A stretch of DNA of 64,000 nt from positions 3,787,501 through 3,851,500 of the forward strand of contig NZ_CP006992.1 in the NCBI RefSeq assembly GCF_001542815.1, written 5' to 3'. Shown piece by piece: positions 39,636 to 48,623 of the stretch (position 1 is the stretch's first letter; every line of letters starts with the position of its first letter). Under the pieces are notes generated by a model. The model worked only from the letters and a program-made list of their open reading frames with translations. It was not told where the DNA came from and ran no database searches. A program made the translations under genes and the position numbers. The DNA is from Methylobacterium sp. AMS5. Lineage in GTDB: Bacteria > Pseudomonadota > Alphaproteobacteria > Rhizobiales > Beijerinckiaceae.

Positions 39636-40565
39636 ATGACTAGCGTAAAGTTTGACACGCTTATAGACGAGTCTTTGTCAAAAATCACAACTATTTCACA
39701 ACTTCAAAACCTATTGAATAACCGACTACTGAGTCTTGCAAATGACTTCGAAGACGGTAAATGGAGATACAATAGGTTTCAGAGCTATTTATGGGATAAT
39801 ATTGCCCAAACTGCTCTGTCAGAGCAAGAGCGCGCAGCTTTGTACGACCAGAGTCATTCCAGTTTAGTAGCAGCCGCACAGAACTTGAGACTGACGGACA
39901 AAGATGAAATCGGCCAAGGGAGTGAAATCGCAGAAGTCTTTCTCTACGGATTGATGAAAAATCACTACAACGCGCTACCCGTTGTCCCCAAAATTTTCTA
40001 CAAACAAAATGCCAAAGATAATGCAAAGGGAGCTGATAGCGTACATATCGTTCTTAATGCAAACGAAGACGACTTCACTCTGTGGTTTGGTGAGGCTAAA
40101 TTCTACAATTCCATTGCTGACTCTCGGCTAGATTCTATAGTTACTTCGGTATATACCAGCTTAGGCACTGAAAAATTGAAAAAAGAAAATTCGATAATAA
40201 CCAATGTGTCAGACATCAATCATCTAGATATACCTACTGCCCTGAGAGACAAAATTAAGGCCTCATTGAGCAATCAAATTTCAATCGATCTGCTAAAACC
40301 TCGAATTCATGTGCCGATTCTAATATTGCACGAATGCACAAAAACTGCAGGTTGCAATATTCTTTCCCTGGAGTACAAAAAATCAATTGTAGCTCATCAT
40401 ACAGAGAGAGCTGGGTCTTATTTTGTAAAACAAGCGTCAAAATTAACAACTCTACACATGTACGACAAAATCAACTTTCATATTATCTTGTTCCCCGTTC
40501 CAAACAAAAAACTTATCGTTGACGCATTTACTAGCACAGCTGCTTTCTACAAAGGGGTCGTATAA
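39636..40565 (+). CDS. hamA: Hachiman defence protein HamA (DUF1837 nuclease)
   Basis: 309 residues of AT-rich sequence (about 40% GC). The PD-(D/E)xK nuclease core can be read directly: GADSVHIVLN (D134) followed by LWFGEAKFYNSI, with E153 and K155 as catalytic pair. A preceding helix, GQGSEIAEVFLYGLMKNHY, fits the conserved DUF1837 region. In the known Hachiman system HamA is held inactive by HamB and released to degrade DNA when HamB meets damaged or phage DNA. The stop overlaps the hamB start (TAATG). ATG 39636 is supported by homology length. The ORF extends upstream without homology. Confidence 0.88.
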   Translation: MTSVKFDTLIDESLSKITTISQLQNLLNNRLLSLANDFEDGKWRYNRFQSYLWDNIAQTALSEQERAALYDQSHSSLVAAAQNLRLTDKDEIGQGSEIAEVFLYGLMKNHYNALPVVPKIFYKQNAKDNAKGADSVHIVLNANEDDFTLWFGEAKFYNSIADSRLDSIVTSVYTSLGTEKLKKENSIITNVSDINHLDIPTALRDKIKASLSNQISIDLLKPRIHVPILILHECTKTAGCNILSLEYKKSIVAHHTERAGSYFVKQASKLTTLHMYDKINFHIILFPVPNKKLIVDAFTSTAAFYKGVV

Positions 40566-42685
40566 TGGACGTATTTGACGTCTGTTCCGAAATAAACGAT
40601 CTACTCACGGAAGGAAATGACCTTGCAGCTCGCAATCTATTAATAAAACTCCTTAGCACAATTGATAAGCAAAAAGAAAATTATCCACAGGTCCTAAACC
40701 AGCTGATTCGATCGACTGGACTGTTCCCTTATATACAGCTTGAGAATGCATCATGGGACCAAAAGTTTGTCCATAAGGCATTCGCCGTCGACGTGGGGAA
40801 CCGTACTGCGACTCTTCACCGTGAACAATCATCCGTTTTATCCAGACTACTCGGCGGCAAAAGCATCGCGGTAAGCGCGCCTACAAGCTTCGGAAAAAGC
40901 TTTATAATCGATGCATTTATTGCAGCAAAACGCCCAAATATAGTTGTTATTATTGTTCCGACCATCGCCTTAATGGATGAAACCCGACGTCGTTTGTATA
41001 AGAAGTTTTCGCGCGAATATAATATCATCACTGTTACTGATACCCCTCTTGAGCAACGCAATATTCTAATATTCCCTCAAGAGCGAGCATTCGGATATGC
41101 GGATAAATTGCCTAATATAGACCTTCTTGTTATAGACGAATTTTACAAGGCAAGTGTTGCGCACGATAAGGAACGCGCACCATCTCTTATCAAAGCTATT
41201 CTAAAACTTTCCCGTAATGCCAAACAGAGATACTATCTTGCTCCAAATATAAAAAAGCTTGCGGACAATGTTTTCACGCGGGACATGGAATTTATTGAGC
41301 TCCTCGATTTTAACACTGTTTTTCTAGAAAAGCATGACCTTCATAAAGAGATCAAAGGAGACGCTGGCCGGAAAAAAGATGCGCTACTGGAAATTATATC
41401 GAAAAGAACTGAGAAAACCCTAATTTACGCAGGATCATACTCAGAAATAGATAAGATATCGGAGCTGGTTATCAATAATATGGACGTAATCGACAGACCA
41501 CACACAACACACTTCGCGCACTGGCTTCGCGTGAACTATCAATCCGAGTGGTCGGTGGCAGATCTCGCGGAGCGGGGAGTCGGGGTTCATAACGGGCGAA
41601 TGCACCGCTGCCTGAGTCAACTCCAAATACGTCTCTTCGAGCATGAAAAAGGATTTGATAGTATTGCCTCAACTTCTTCGATCATTGAGGGAGTTAACAC
41701 GTCAGCGCAGAATGTAATAGTCTGGAAGAGCAAACTTGGACGCAATAATCTGAAGGATTTTACTTACAAAAATATAATTGGCCGCGGCGGTCGAATGTTT
41801 AAGCATTTTATTGGCCACATTTACTTACTTGATGCTCCTCCCGTCGAAGAAAATACTCAGCTCGACCTTTCATTTCCAGATACAATTCTAGGAAGTCTTG
41901 ATGAAAACCAAGATAAAGACAAACTTACTGAAAAGCAAATAGAAAGGATAGTTGAATACAAAAATCAGATGTCGGATATTATTGGGGGAGAAAATTTTGC
42001 ACTTTTGAGGAAGAAAAATGTTTTACAAGATAGTGATTCAGATTTCTTGCTGACTCTGGCGAGAAATCTAAAATCTAACCCGCAGGATTGGCGCGGATTT
42101 GGATATTTGAATTCTGACAATCCCGCCGATTGGGAAAGAATGCTCTATAAAGTTGTTGGCCTTAAGCCGTCAGCATGGGATTCATCTTGGTCAAATGTTG
42201 TTTCAGCCACCAAATCTTTATCTTTTAATTGGAGTATGGACATACCTCAAATATTAAGCATGCTTTCTCCTCACGGTATCGATATTGAAGACTTCTTCCA
42301 GCTTGAGCGCACAATAAGTTTTAAACTAGCGGCTCTGTTAAATGATGTTAATGAGCTGCATAAAATCATTGTAAACCCATCGATCGACATTGGGGGATTT
42401 GTTGGAAAACTTAGCCATGCTTTTCTACCTCCAGCTGTTTACCATCTTGAAGAGTATGGTCTGCCACGAATGATCTCCAAGAAAATTCATCTTTCTGGGC
42501 TTGTAAATTTCACAAGCGATGAAGTTGACCTTCGTGGTGCACTCAAAATATTTCGAGCAATCGGATTAGATGGGATACTCAAGACTGATGGCTTGAGCAA
42601 ATTTGATAGGTACGTAATTAGATTCTTTTTTGATGGAATACTTCCTGAAAATCCACCGGATTTTGCTGTGCTGGATCAGAAATAG
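40565..42685 (+). CDS. hamB: Hachiman defence helicase HamB
   Basis: 706 residues, superfamily 2 helicase. Walker A is APTSFGKS (105-112), motif Ia VPTIAL (131-136), motif II DEFY (191-194), motif V STSSIIEGVNTSAQNVIVW and motif VI IIGRGGRMFKH near 403-413. These belong to the Ski2-like group. A C-terminal helical region of about 290 residues has no motif that I recognise. It starts one base before hamA ends. Codon use is unlike the GC-rich host, so the pair arrived by transfer. The DEFY box replaces the usual DExH, as seen in several defence helicases. Confidence 0.9.
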   Translation: MDVFDVCSEINDLLTEGNDLAARNLLIKLLSTIDKQKENYPQVLNQLIRSTGLFPYIQLENASWDQKFVHKAFAVDVGNRTATLHREQSSVLSRLLGGKSIAVSAPTSFGKSFIIDAFIAAKRPNIVVIIVPTIALMDETRRRLYKKFSREYNIITVTDTPLEQRNILIFPQERAFGYADKLPNIDLLVIDEFYKASVAHDKERAPSLIKAILKLSRNAKQRYYLAPNIKKLADNVFTRDMEFIELLDFNTVFLEKHDLHKEIKGDAGRKKDALLEIISKRTEKTLIYAGSYSEIDKISELVINNMDVIDRPHTTHFAHWLRVNYQSEWSVADLAERGVGVHNGRMHRCLSQLQIRLFEHEKGFDSIASTSSIIEGVNTSAQNVIVWKSKLGRNNLKDFTYKNIIGRGGRMFKHFIGHIYLLDAPPVEENTQLDLSFPDTILGSLDENQDKDKLTEKQIERIVEYKNQMSDIIGGENFALLRKKNVLQDSDSDFLLTLARNLKSNPQDWRGFGYLNSDNPADWERMLYKVVGLKPSAWDSSWSNVVSATKSLSFNWSMDIPQILSMLSPHGIDIEDFFQLERTISFKLAALLNDVNELHKIIVNPSIDIGGFVGKLSHAFLPPAVYHLEEYGLPRMISKKIHLSGLVNFTSDEVDLRGALKIFRAIGLDGILKTDGLSKFDRYVIRFFFDGILPENPPDFAVLDQK

Positions 42686-42710
42686 TAGAATTATTAACCA
42701 ATAATTACTA
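42684..42710 (+). terminator. AT-rich inverted repeat after hamB
   Basis: AATTATT-AACC-AATAATT, extended outward by TAGT/ACTA with a 2-nt bulge, starts within the hamB stop codon. The stem is AT-rich and thus weak. It may be a terminator of the imported unit. Confidence 0.4.
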
Positions 42711-42781
42711 AAGTCGTCGTCGACTAAATGATTAATTTATTGATAAGATACGATCATGTGAAGCGGGTCTCAAATCTCAAT

Positions 42782-43225
42782 CTAAAAAACAGCCACCAAC
42801 CCCACTCCAACAACCTTCAACACCGCCCCCGCAACCCGCCAAACGCTCGCCGGGTGCACTCGAAACCCGATCCAGCCAAAGTGGTCGAGCACGAGAGAGG
42901 CGAGCACGCCCACGGTGACGATGATGCCCAAAAAACTCGCGGCGCCGAAGGCGGGGGAGGCGTAGAGCCGGGCCAGGATCGGCAGAACACGCAAAAAACC
43001 GCCGAGCCACGCCCATCACGGCACCGGCCCGAGCGGCGGGCCGGTGGGGCGTTCGCGTTTGCCCAGGGCGAGGCCGCCCGCGAGCCCGGCGGCGGTGCCG
43101 ACCGGCAGGGTCAGGAGGGCCGCCGTCACCGGCAGGCCGAGCGCCTTCGACAGCGTCGCGGTCTGTCCCGGCTGGATCGCGTTGGCGAGACCGGCGCGGA
43201 TCGTGAGAGCGTCGCGTGACCCCAT
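42782..43225 (-). pseudogene. DMT/YdcZ (DUF606) family membrane protein with in-frame stop
   Basis: One continuous frame reads AGLANAIQPGQTATLSKALG, then VTAALLTLPVGTAAGLAGGL, then PLGPVP-stop-WAWLGG, and continues ARLYASPAFGAASFLGIIVT to VLKVVGVGLVAVF. Family members have WW where TGA-TGG is found (43016-43018), so a single G-to-A change has made a stop. The N-terminal hydrophobic span also looks weakened. It may be inactive, or two fragments may be made. The Hachiman insert ends about 70-95 bp from its 3' end. Confidence 0.7.
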
Positions 43226-43556
43226 CGCCCGACATCCGGGACGCGGACCGCCCCGTTGCGCGGGTGCGACACCCAGGACCGCCCCGCAAGCCGGGGCGTC
43301 GGGGCCGGCGCGGCGAGCTTTGGTTCGGGGCCTGCGCGCGGATCGACCCGGCCGGCCGCGCGAACGGCGCCTCGGGCCGCCCGTCCCCGCCGGCCTCCGT
43401 CCGGGGCGCGGGGCCGTGACCCCGCCCGCGGGCGCGCGCCCGAACCGCGGCGATGGCCCCTCGACAAAGCGTCGCCGCGGGAAGAAGGGTGGGGCAGGGG
43501 GCCGATGCCGTCGGGGCGCAGACGGCGCTCGGGATCGGCGCGGGGGGCGAGGGCGG

Positions 43557-44321
43557 ATGAGCGAAGCCATCACCATCGAGGATGTTTCGGGGGGCGTCCG
43601 CCTGATCCGCTGGAACCGCCCGGCCAAGAAGAACGCGCTGACCGGGGCGATGTACGACGCCGCCACGGCGGCGCTGACGGGCGCCGACGACGACTCCCAA
43701 AACATCGGGGCGGTGGTGTTTGCCGGGGGGCCCGGCGCCTTCACCGCCGGCAACGATCTGGCCGATTTCTTCGCCGCCGGCACGGCGCCGCGCGCGTCGT
43801 TTGCCGAGATGCCGGCCCTGCGCTTCATCCGGCAGCTCGCCCGCACCCGCACGCCGATGGTCGCGGCGGTGGACGGGCTCGCCATCGGCGTCGGCACGAC
43901 GCTGACGCTGCATTGCGACCTCGTCTATGTCGGGCCGCAGGCGCGCTTCCGCATGCCGTTCGTGGAACTCGGCGTGGTGCCGGAGGCCGCCGCCAGCCAC
44001 CTGCTGCCGCGCCGGATCGGGCTCGCCCGCGCCTCGGCGCTGCTGCTGCTCGGCGAGCCGTTCGACGGCGCGGCGGCGGTCGCGCTCGGGCTCGCCAACG
44101 CCGAACTGCCCTCCGAGGCGCTGGAGGCGCACGCGCTGGCCCAAGCCGCGCGGCTGGCCGCCCTGCCGCGCCGGGCGGTGCAGGCGACCCGCGCGCTGAT
44201 GCGCGGCGATGCGGCGGCGGTCGAGGCGGCGATCGAGGCCGAGGCGCAGGCCTTCGAGGCGGGCCTGCGCGATCCGGAGACGCAAGCGCGGCTCGCCCGC
44301 TTCCTCGCCGGCAAGGCGTGA
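43557..44321 (+). CDS. Enoyl-CoA hydratase/isomerase family protein
   Basis: 254 residues of the crotonase fold. WNRPAKKNALTGAMYDAATA is the start of the domain. The first oxyanion-hole segment is AFTAGNDLADF and the second GLAIGVGTTLTLHCDLVYVG. E at FRMPFVELGVVPEAAAS is in the catalytic position. It hydrates or isomerises an acyl-CoA. The stop overlaps the next SDR start as GTGA, so a three-gene operon with 44318 and 45172 is likely. Confidence 0.88.
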   Translation: MSEAITIEDVSGGVRLIRWNRPAKKNALTGAMYDAATAALTGADDDSQNIGAVVFAGGPGAFTAGNDLADFFAAGTAPRASFAEMPALRFIRQLARTRTPMVAAVDGLAIGVGTTLTLHCDLVYVGPQARFRMPFVELGVVPEAAASHLLPRRIGLARASALLLLGEPFDGAAAVALGLANAELPSEALEAHALAQAARLAALPRRAVQATRALMRGDAAAVEAAIEAEAQAFEAGLRDPETQARLARFLAGKA

Positions 44322-45175
44322 GCGTGCCGCCGGATCTGCGGGGAAAGGTCTGCCTCGTGGCCGGGGCCTCGCGCGGGGTCGGGCGCGGGCTCGCGCGGGG
44401 GCTCGGGGAGGCGGGCGCGACGGTGATCGTCACCGCGCGCTCCTCCGAGACCGGGCGGCGCACCGAGACGCGCCCGGAAGCGATCGAGGACACCGCCCGC
44501 GCCGTCGATGCGGCCGGCGGCGAGGGCCACCATTACCTGTGCGACCACACAAGCGAGCGGGCGGTGGACGAACTCGTGCACTGGGCGCTGCGCCGGTTCG
44601 GGCGGATCGATGTCGCGGCCTCCAGCGTCTGGGGCGGCAACGAGGGCTATGACGGCGAGCGCTACCCCGACGGCGCCGCCTGGGGCACGCCATTCTGGCG
44701 CCGCTCGGCCGAGCCGTTCTCGCAGTTCCTCGGCACGGGGCCCTATCCGGGATTGCTGCTGGCGCGCGCCGTGGCGCCCGCCATGGTCGCCGCGCGCGCC
44801 GGCCTGATCGCCTTCGTCTCCTTCGGCACCGAGGAGGGGTATCTCGGCGATTTCTACTACGACCTCGCCAAGGCGGCGACGAACCGGCTCGCCTTCGCCT
44901 GCGCCGCCGAACTGCGCCCCCACGGCGTCTGCGCGCTCAGCCTGTCGCCGGGCTTCGTCGCCACCGAGCGGGTGCGCGATCTCGGGCAGGAGGCGCTGGC
45001 CACCGAGAGCCCGCTCTATGCCGGCCGGGCGCTCGCGGCGCTCGCCGCCGACCCCTCCGTGCTGGACCGGGCGGGGCGGACGGTCCATGTCGGGGATCTC
45101 GCCCGCGCCTACGGCTTCACCGACGCCGACGGCCGCCAGCCGGAGCGCTTCCGGATCGCAGAGGAGATGCCATGA
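44318..45175 (+). CDS. Short-chain dehydrogenase/reductase
   Basis: 285 residues from GTG 44318. The cofactor motif is GASRGVGRGLARGLGEAGAT. The catalytic Tyr-Lys pair is in FYYDLAKAATNRLAFACAAE and the Ser in IAFVSFGTEEGY. The RAxGG (VDAAGGEGHHYLCDHTSERA) region resembles DHRS1-like SDRs. Substrate unknown. Translationally coupled on both sides (GTGA and ATGA overlaps). Confidence 0.88.
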   Translation: MSVPPDLRGKVCLVAGASRGVGRGLARGLGEAGATVIVTARSSETGRRTETRPEAIEDTARAVDAAGGEGHHYLCDHTSERAVDELVHWALRRFGRIDVAASSVWGGNEGYDGERYPDGAAWGTPFWRRSAEPFSQFLGTGPYPGLLLARAVAPAMVAARAGLIAFVSFGTEEGYLGDFYYDLAKAATNRLAFACAAELRPHGVCALSLSPGFVATERVRDLGQEALATESPLYAGRALAALAADPSVLDRAGRTVHVGDLARAYGFTDADGRQPERFRIAEEMP

Positions 45176-46026
45176 GCCTGGCCGGGAAAACGCTGTTCAT
45201 CACCGGCGCCTCGCGCGGCATCGGCCTCGCCATCGGCCTGCGCGCCGCCCGCGACGGCGCCAACGTCGCGATCGCGGCCAAGACCGCCGAGGCGCATCCG
45301 AAGCTCGAAGGCACGATCTTCACGGCGGCCGAAGCCATCGAGCGGGCCGGGGGCCGGGCGCTGCCGCTCACCGTCGATGTCCGCGACGAGGAGGCGGTGA
45401 AGACGGCGCTGAATGAAACCGCACAACAATTCGGCGGGATCGACATCGTGGTCAACAACGCGAGCGCGATCTCGCTGTCGAACACGCCCAAGACCGAGAT
45501 GAAGCGCTTCGACCTGATGCATCAGATCAATACGCGCGGCACCTACATGGTCAGCAAATACGCGATTCCGCATCTGGAGCGGGCGGAGAACCCGCACATC
45601 CTGATGCTCTCGCCGCCGCTCGACATGGCGGAGAAATGGTTCGCGCCGCATCTGGCCTACTCGATGGCCAAGTTCGGCATGTCGCTCTGCGTGCTCGGGC
45701 TCGCCGGGGAACTCCGGGGCCGGGGCATCGCCGTCAACGCCCTGTGGCCGCGCACCACCATCGCCACGGCGGCGATCCAGAACCTGCTCGGCGGCGACGC
45801 GCTGATGCAGGCGAGCCGCCGGCCCGAGATCGTGGCGGATGCCGCGCACGCCGTGTTCCTGCGGGAGGCCAAGAGCTTCACCGGGCATTTCCTCATCGAC
45901 GACACGGTTCTCGCCGAGGAAGGCGTCACGGACTTTTCAAAATACCGCGTCACAGCAGGCGTTCCGCTTGCGCCGGACTTCTTCGTGCCGGACACAAGCG
46001 TCGCCCCGCCCGGGGCCCTCGACTGA
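45172..46026 (+). CDS. Short-chain dehydrogenase/reductase (HSDL2-like)
   Basis: 284 residues. TGASRGIGLAIGLRAARDGA binds NAD(P), the active site is AYSMAKFGMSLCVLGLAGEL with Ser in ILMLSPPLDM, and NNASAISLSNTPKTEMKRFD matches HSDL2-like SDRs. Members of this group act on fatty acyl or hydroxyl substrates. The adjacent enoyl-CoA hydratase supports a lipid or side-chain oxidation role (inference). Confidence 0.88.
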   Translation: MSLAGKTLFITGASRGIGLAIGLRAARDGANVAIAAKTAEAHPKLEGTIFTAAEAIERAGGRALPLTVDVRDEEAVKTALNETAQQFGGIDIVVNNASAISLSNTPKTEMKRFDLMHQINTRGTYMVSKYAIPHLERAENPHILMLSPPLDMAEKWFAPHLAYSMAKFGMSLCVLGLAGELRGRGIAVNALWPRTTIATAAIQNLLGGDALMQASRRPEIVADAAHAVFLREAKSFTGHFLIDDTVLAEEGVTDFSKYRVTAGVPLAPDFFVPDTSVAPPGALD

Positions 46027-46051
46027 AGCCTCATCCCACAGGTCACATCCG

Positions 46052-47056
46052 TTGATCTTCACCCACAAGCCCGTCGCGGGCGGCTCCCAGACGGTGCTGG
46101 AGCGCCGCTACCTCGAACTGCAGGAGCCGATCTCCGAGGACACGGTCTGGCTCGACCTCGTGCGCCCGACGCGGGAGGAGGAGGTGAAGGTCGAATCCTT
46201 CCTCGGCATCACCGTGCCGAGCCGCGAGGAGATGAAGGACATCGAGCCCTCCGAACTGCTCTACGTCGAGGCCGGCGCCCGCTACATGACGGGCCGCGTG
46301 CTCTCCCGCGTCAGCGATTCCGAGGAGCCGGGCCTGGCCGGTATCACCTTCATCCTGCGCGACAGCCGGCTCATCACCGTGCGCTACGAGGAGCCGCAGG
46401 CGTTCCGGATGTACACCCAGCGCGCCGGAAGGGCGACGGGCAACGGGCCGTCGCGCTCGGTCTCGGGCGAGTCGATCCTGGCCGGGCTGATCGAGGCGGT
46501 GATCGACCGCGCGGCCGACGTGCTCCAGCTCCAGGGCGAGCGCATCGACCGGCTCTCGCGAAAAATCTTCGAGGACAAGGGCGACCCGTCCTCGCGCAAC
46601 AACGCGCTGCAGGACACATTGCGCTCGCTCGGGCGCTACGGCGACCTGATCTCGAAGCAGCGCGAGAGCCTCGTCTCGATGGAGCGCATCCTGCTCTCGC
46701 TCTCGGCCACCTACCGCACGGCCAAGGCCCCGCGCGAGCTGCGCGAGGACGTGCGCTCGACCCTGCGCGACCTGCAATCGCTCGAAGAGCACGCGACCTT
46801 CATCTCGGCCAAGATCCAGTTTCTGCTCGACGCGACGCTCGGCCTCGTGAACCTGGAGCAGAACAACATCATCAAGCTGTTCTCGGTCATGGCGGTGGTG
46901 TTCATGCCGCCCACCCTGATCGCCTCGATCTACGGCATGAACTTCAAGACCATGCCGGAGCTCGACTGGCATTTCGGCTATCCCGCCGCCGTCGGCATGA
47001 TGGTGGTGGCCGCCGTGCTGCCTTACGTGTTCTTCCGCTGGAAGAAGTGGCTGTAG
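46052..47056 (+). CDS. corA: CorA-family divalent cation (Mg2+/Co2+) transporter
   Basis: 334 residues from TTG 46052, since there is no ATG near the conserved start and the domain begins at LERRYLELQEPISEDTVWLD. A long helical cytoplasmic region is followed by two C-terminal spans. The pore motif GMN is in ASIYGMNFKTMPELDW, and the end FFRWKKWL is basic, as usual. It starts 26 bp after the SDR gene. Confidence 0.92.
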   Translation: MIFTHKPVAGGSQTVLERRYLELQEPISEDTVWLDLVRPTREEEVKVESFLGITVPSREEMKDIEPSELLYVEAGARYMTGRVLSRVSDSEEPGLAGITFILRDSRLITVRYEEPQAFRMYTQRAGRATGNGPSRSVSGESILAGLIEAVIDRAADVLQLQGERIDRLSRKIFEDKGDPSSRNNALQDTLRSLGRYGDLISKQRESLVSMERILLSLSATYRTAKAPRELREDVRSTLRDLQSLEEHATFISAKIQFLLDATLGLVNLEQNNIIKLFSVMAVVFMPPTLIASIYGMNFKTMPELDWHFGYPAAVGMMVVAAVLPYVFFRWKKWL

Positions 47057-47173
47057 CCCGCGCCGAACCCTGTGCCGGGGGCGGGTGATCCGGCCTCCGG
47101 GCCGATCCCGGAAACCCCGCCGCCACCGGCCGAGGTTCCCGGAATTTTACGACCTCCCCCCAAGATAATTTTC

Positions 47174-47198
47174 GGACCCTGTCGCCTGAATTCACGTT
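47174..47198 (+). promoter_or_regulatory. Possible EcfG (general stress sigma) promoter
   Basis: GGACC, 16-bp spacer, CGTT closely follows the alphaproteobacterial EcfG consensus GGAAC-N16/17-CGTT (one mismatch). It lies 72 bp upstream of the DUF892 stress gene. Confidence 0.4.
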
Positions 47199-47269
47199 CT
47201 TAAGGTGTCGGCCGACGGTGAGATCACTCCCCCGGCCCCCTTCGTTCAGCAATCAGGAGACGAACTCCC

Positions 47270-47815
47270 ATGGCCACCAAGCAGAAGACCTTGCACGATG
47301 CCTTCTACGAGACGTTGAAGGATGTCTATTACGCGGAAAAGCAATCGGTGCGTGCGCTGAAGAAGGCGACCAAGGCGGCCGAACATGACGAACTCCGCCA
47401 AGCGTTCGAGACCCATGCCGAGGAGAGCGCCAACCAGGTGGAGCGCCTGCAGCAGGTGTTCGAGATCATCGGCAAGCCGGCCCGCGCCAAGACCTGCGAG
47501 GCGATGCAGGGCCTGACCTCCGAGATGGAGGAGGATCTGGAGGATTTCGAGGACAGCCCGGCCGCCGACGCGGTGCTGGCGGCCTGCGCGCAGGCGGTCG
47601 AGCATTACGAGATCGCCCGCTACGGCACGCTCAAGACTTGGGCGACCCAACTCGGCTACGCGGACGCCGCCAAGCTGCTCGACGAGACCCTTCAGGAAGA
47701 GAAGAAGACCGACGAACTACTCTCGCAGATTGCCGAACGGATCAACACCGAGGGTTCCGAGGAAGACGCAGAGACCGGCGAGACGAAGGGCAAGGGACGC
47801 CGCAAGAGCGCCTGA
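47270..47815 (+). CDS. Ferritin-like DUF892/YciE-type stress protein
   Basis: 181 residues. A four-helix YciE-like domain (LHDAFYETLKDVYYAEKQSV, FETHAEESANQVERLQQVFE, HYEIARYGTLKTWATQLG) contains Glu and His positions that form the diiron site in the family. An acidic-then-basic tail ends GKGRRKSA. Such genes are often part of the general stress regulon. Iron binding is not shown here. Confidence 0.85.
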   Translation: MATKQKTLHDAFYETLKDVYYAEKQSVRALKKATKAAEHDELRQAFETHAEESANQVERLQQVFEIIGKPARAKTCEAMQGLTSEMEEDLEDFEDSPAADAVLAACAQAVEHYEIARYGTLKTWATQLGYADAAKLLDETLQEEKKTDELLSQIAERINTEGSEEDAETGETKGKGRRKSA

Positions 47816-47837
47816 CGCTTAGCGCCACGGTCCATGC

Positions 47838-47870
47838 AAAGGGAAGGGCGCCGCAAGGCGCCCTTTCCCC
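47838..47870 (+). terminator. Hairpin after the DUF892 gene
   Basis: GGGAAGGGCGCC-GCAA-GGCGCCCTTTCCC forms a long stem with one internal A-T run, 25 bp after the stop. A weak U run precedes the next, facing gene. Confidence 0.6.
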
Positions 47871-47936
47871 GTCGATAAGGCCCGAGAACCGGACAACCCG
47901 CACCCGGCCGGCGACGCCGCGCCAGGGCCGGAACGG

Positions 47937-47962
47937 TAAGGGGCGCCGAACGGCGCCCCCCT
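47937..47962 (-). terminator. Hairpin after the glycine-zipper gene (minus strand)
   Basis: GGGCGCC-GAAC-GGCGCCC, flanked by AAG/CTT, lies just beyond the 47970 stop and would end the minus-strand transcript. Confidence 0.55.
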
Positions 47963-47969
47963 TCGTGCA

Positions 47970-48251
47970 TCAATACCGATAATTTCGGCTCGGATAGGCC
48001 TGCCCGCCGCCATAACCCGCCCCGCGGGGCTGGACCCGGGAGCCGTAATCGACCTCCCGCCGCGCCCGCCGGTTCGCCAGGGCGCGCCCTGCCAGACAGC
48101 CGGCGACGGCACCGACGACGCCGCGCTCGGCCAGATAGTGCCCGGCGACACCGCCGATGATCGCGCCCTTGATGCAGCCCTTGGCTTCCGCGGTCCCGGC
48201 GCCGAGCCCCGTCATGACCGTCAGCGCCAACGCCGTCGCGAGAATTCGCAT
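47970..48251 (-). CDS. Small exported glycine-zipper-like protein
   Basis: 93 residues. The signal MRILATALALTVMTGLGAGT is cut after AEA. The zipper GAIIGGVAGHYLAERGVVGA continues VAGCLAGRALANRR, then an Arg/Gly/Tyr tail. The GxxxG spacing suits membrane association or self-assembly in the envelope. Small proteins of this type are common in Rhizobiales. Function unknown. Confidence 0.7.
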   Translation of the reverse strand: MRILATALALTVMTGLGAGTAEAKGCIKGAIIGGVAGHYLAERGVVGAVAGCLAGRALANRRARREVDYGSRVQPRGAGYGGGQAYPSRNYRY

Positions 48252-48623
48252 GCTGTTCCTCCCAGGTGGTGGCGGGAGAAACGACGGCGGCGCGATTGGC
48301 GTTCCTTGCGCGCGCCTCGCCGGTCTCGGCGATGGCCGGGAACGAGCGTTCCCGCAGAGGCGCGGCGCAGTTTGTGACGTGTCTCTCCCGGCCGAACAAT
48401 GCCGTAGGACCGAGTGCTCAGGTGCCTGGAGGCTGAGCTTGTGCTCGCACATCGGCACCGGGCGAAGAGGACCCACCGGGTTCGACCCATTGCAAGCCGT
48501 GGGAATGTCCGCACGACGACCTCTGCGACCAGGTCCCGTTTCAAAATCAGGTTGGATGCGATATCGTTTTGCCTGCGCACCCGGCGGAACGGCCCGTCCC
48601 GCATCAATGGAGCTAGTCCACTC

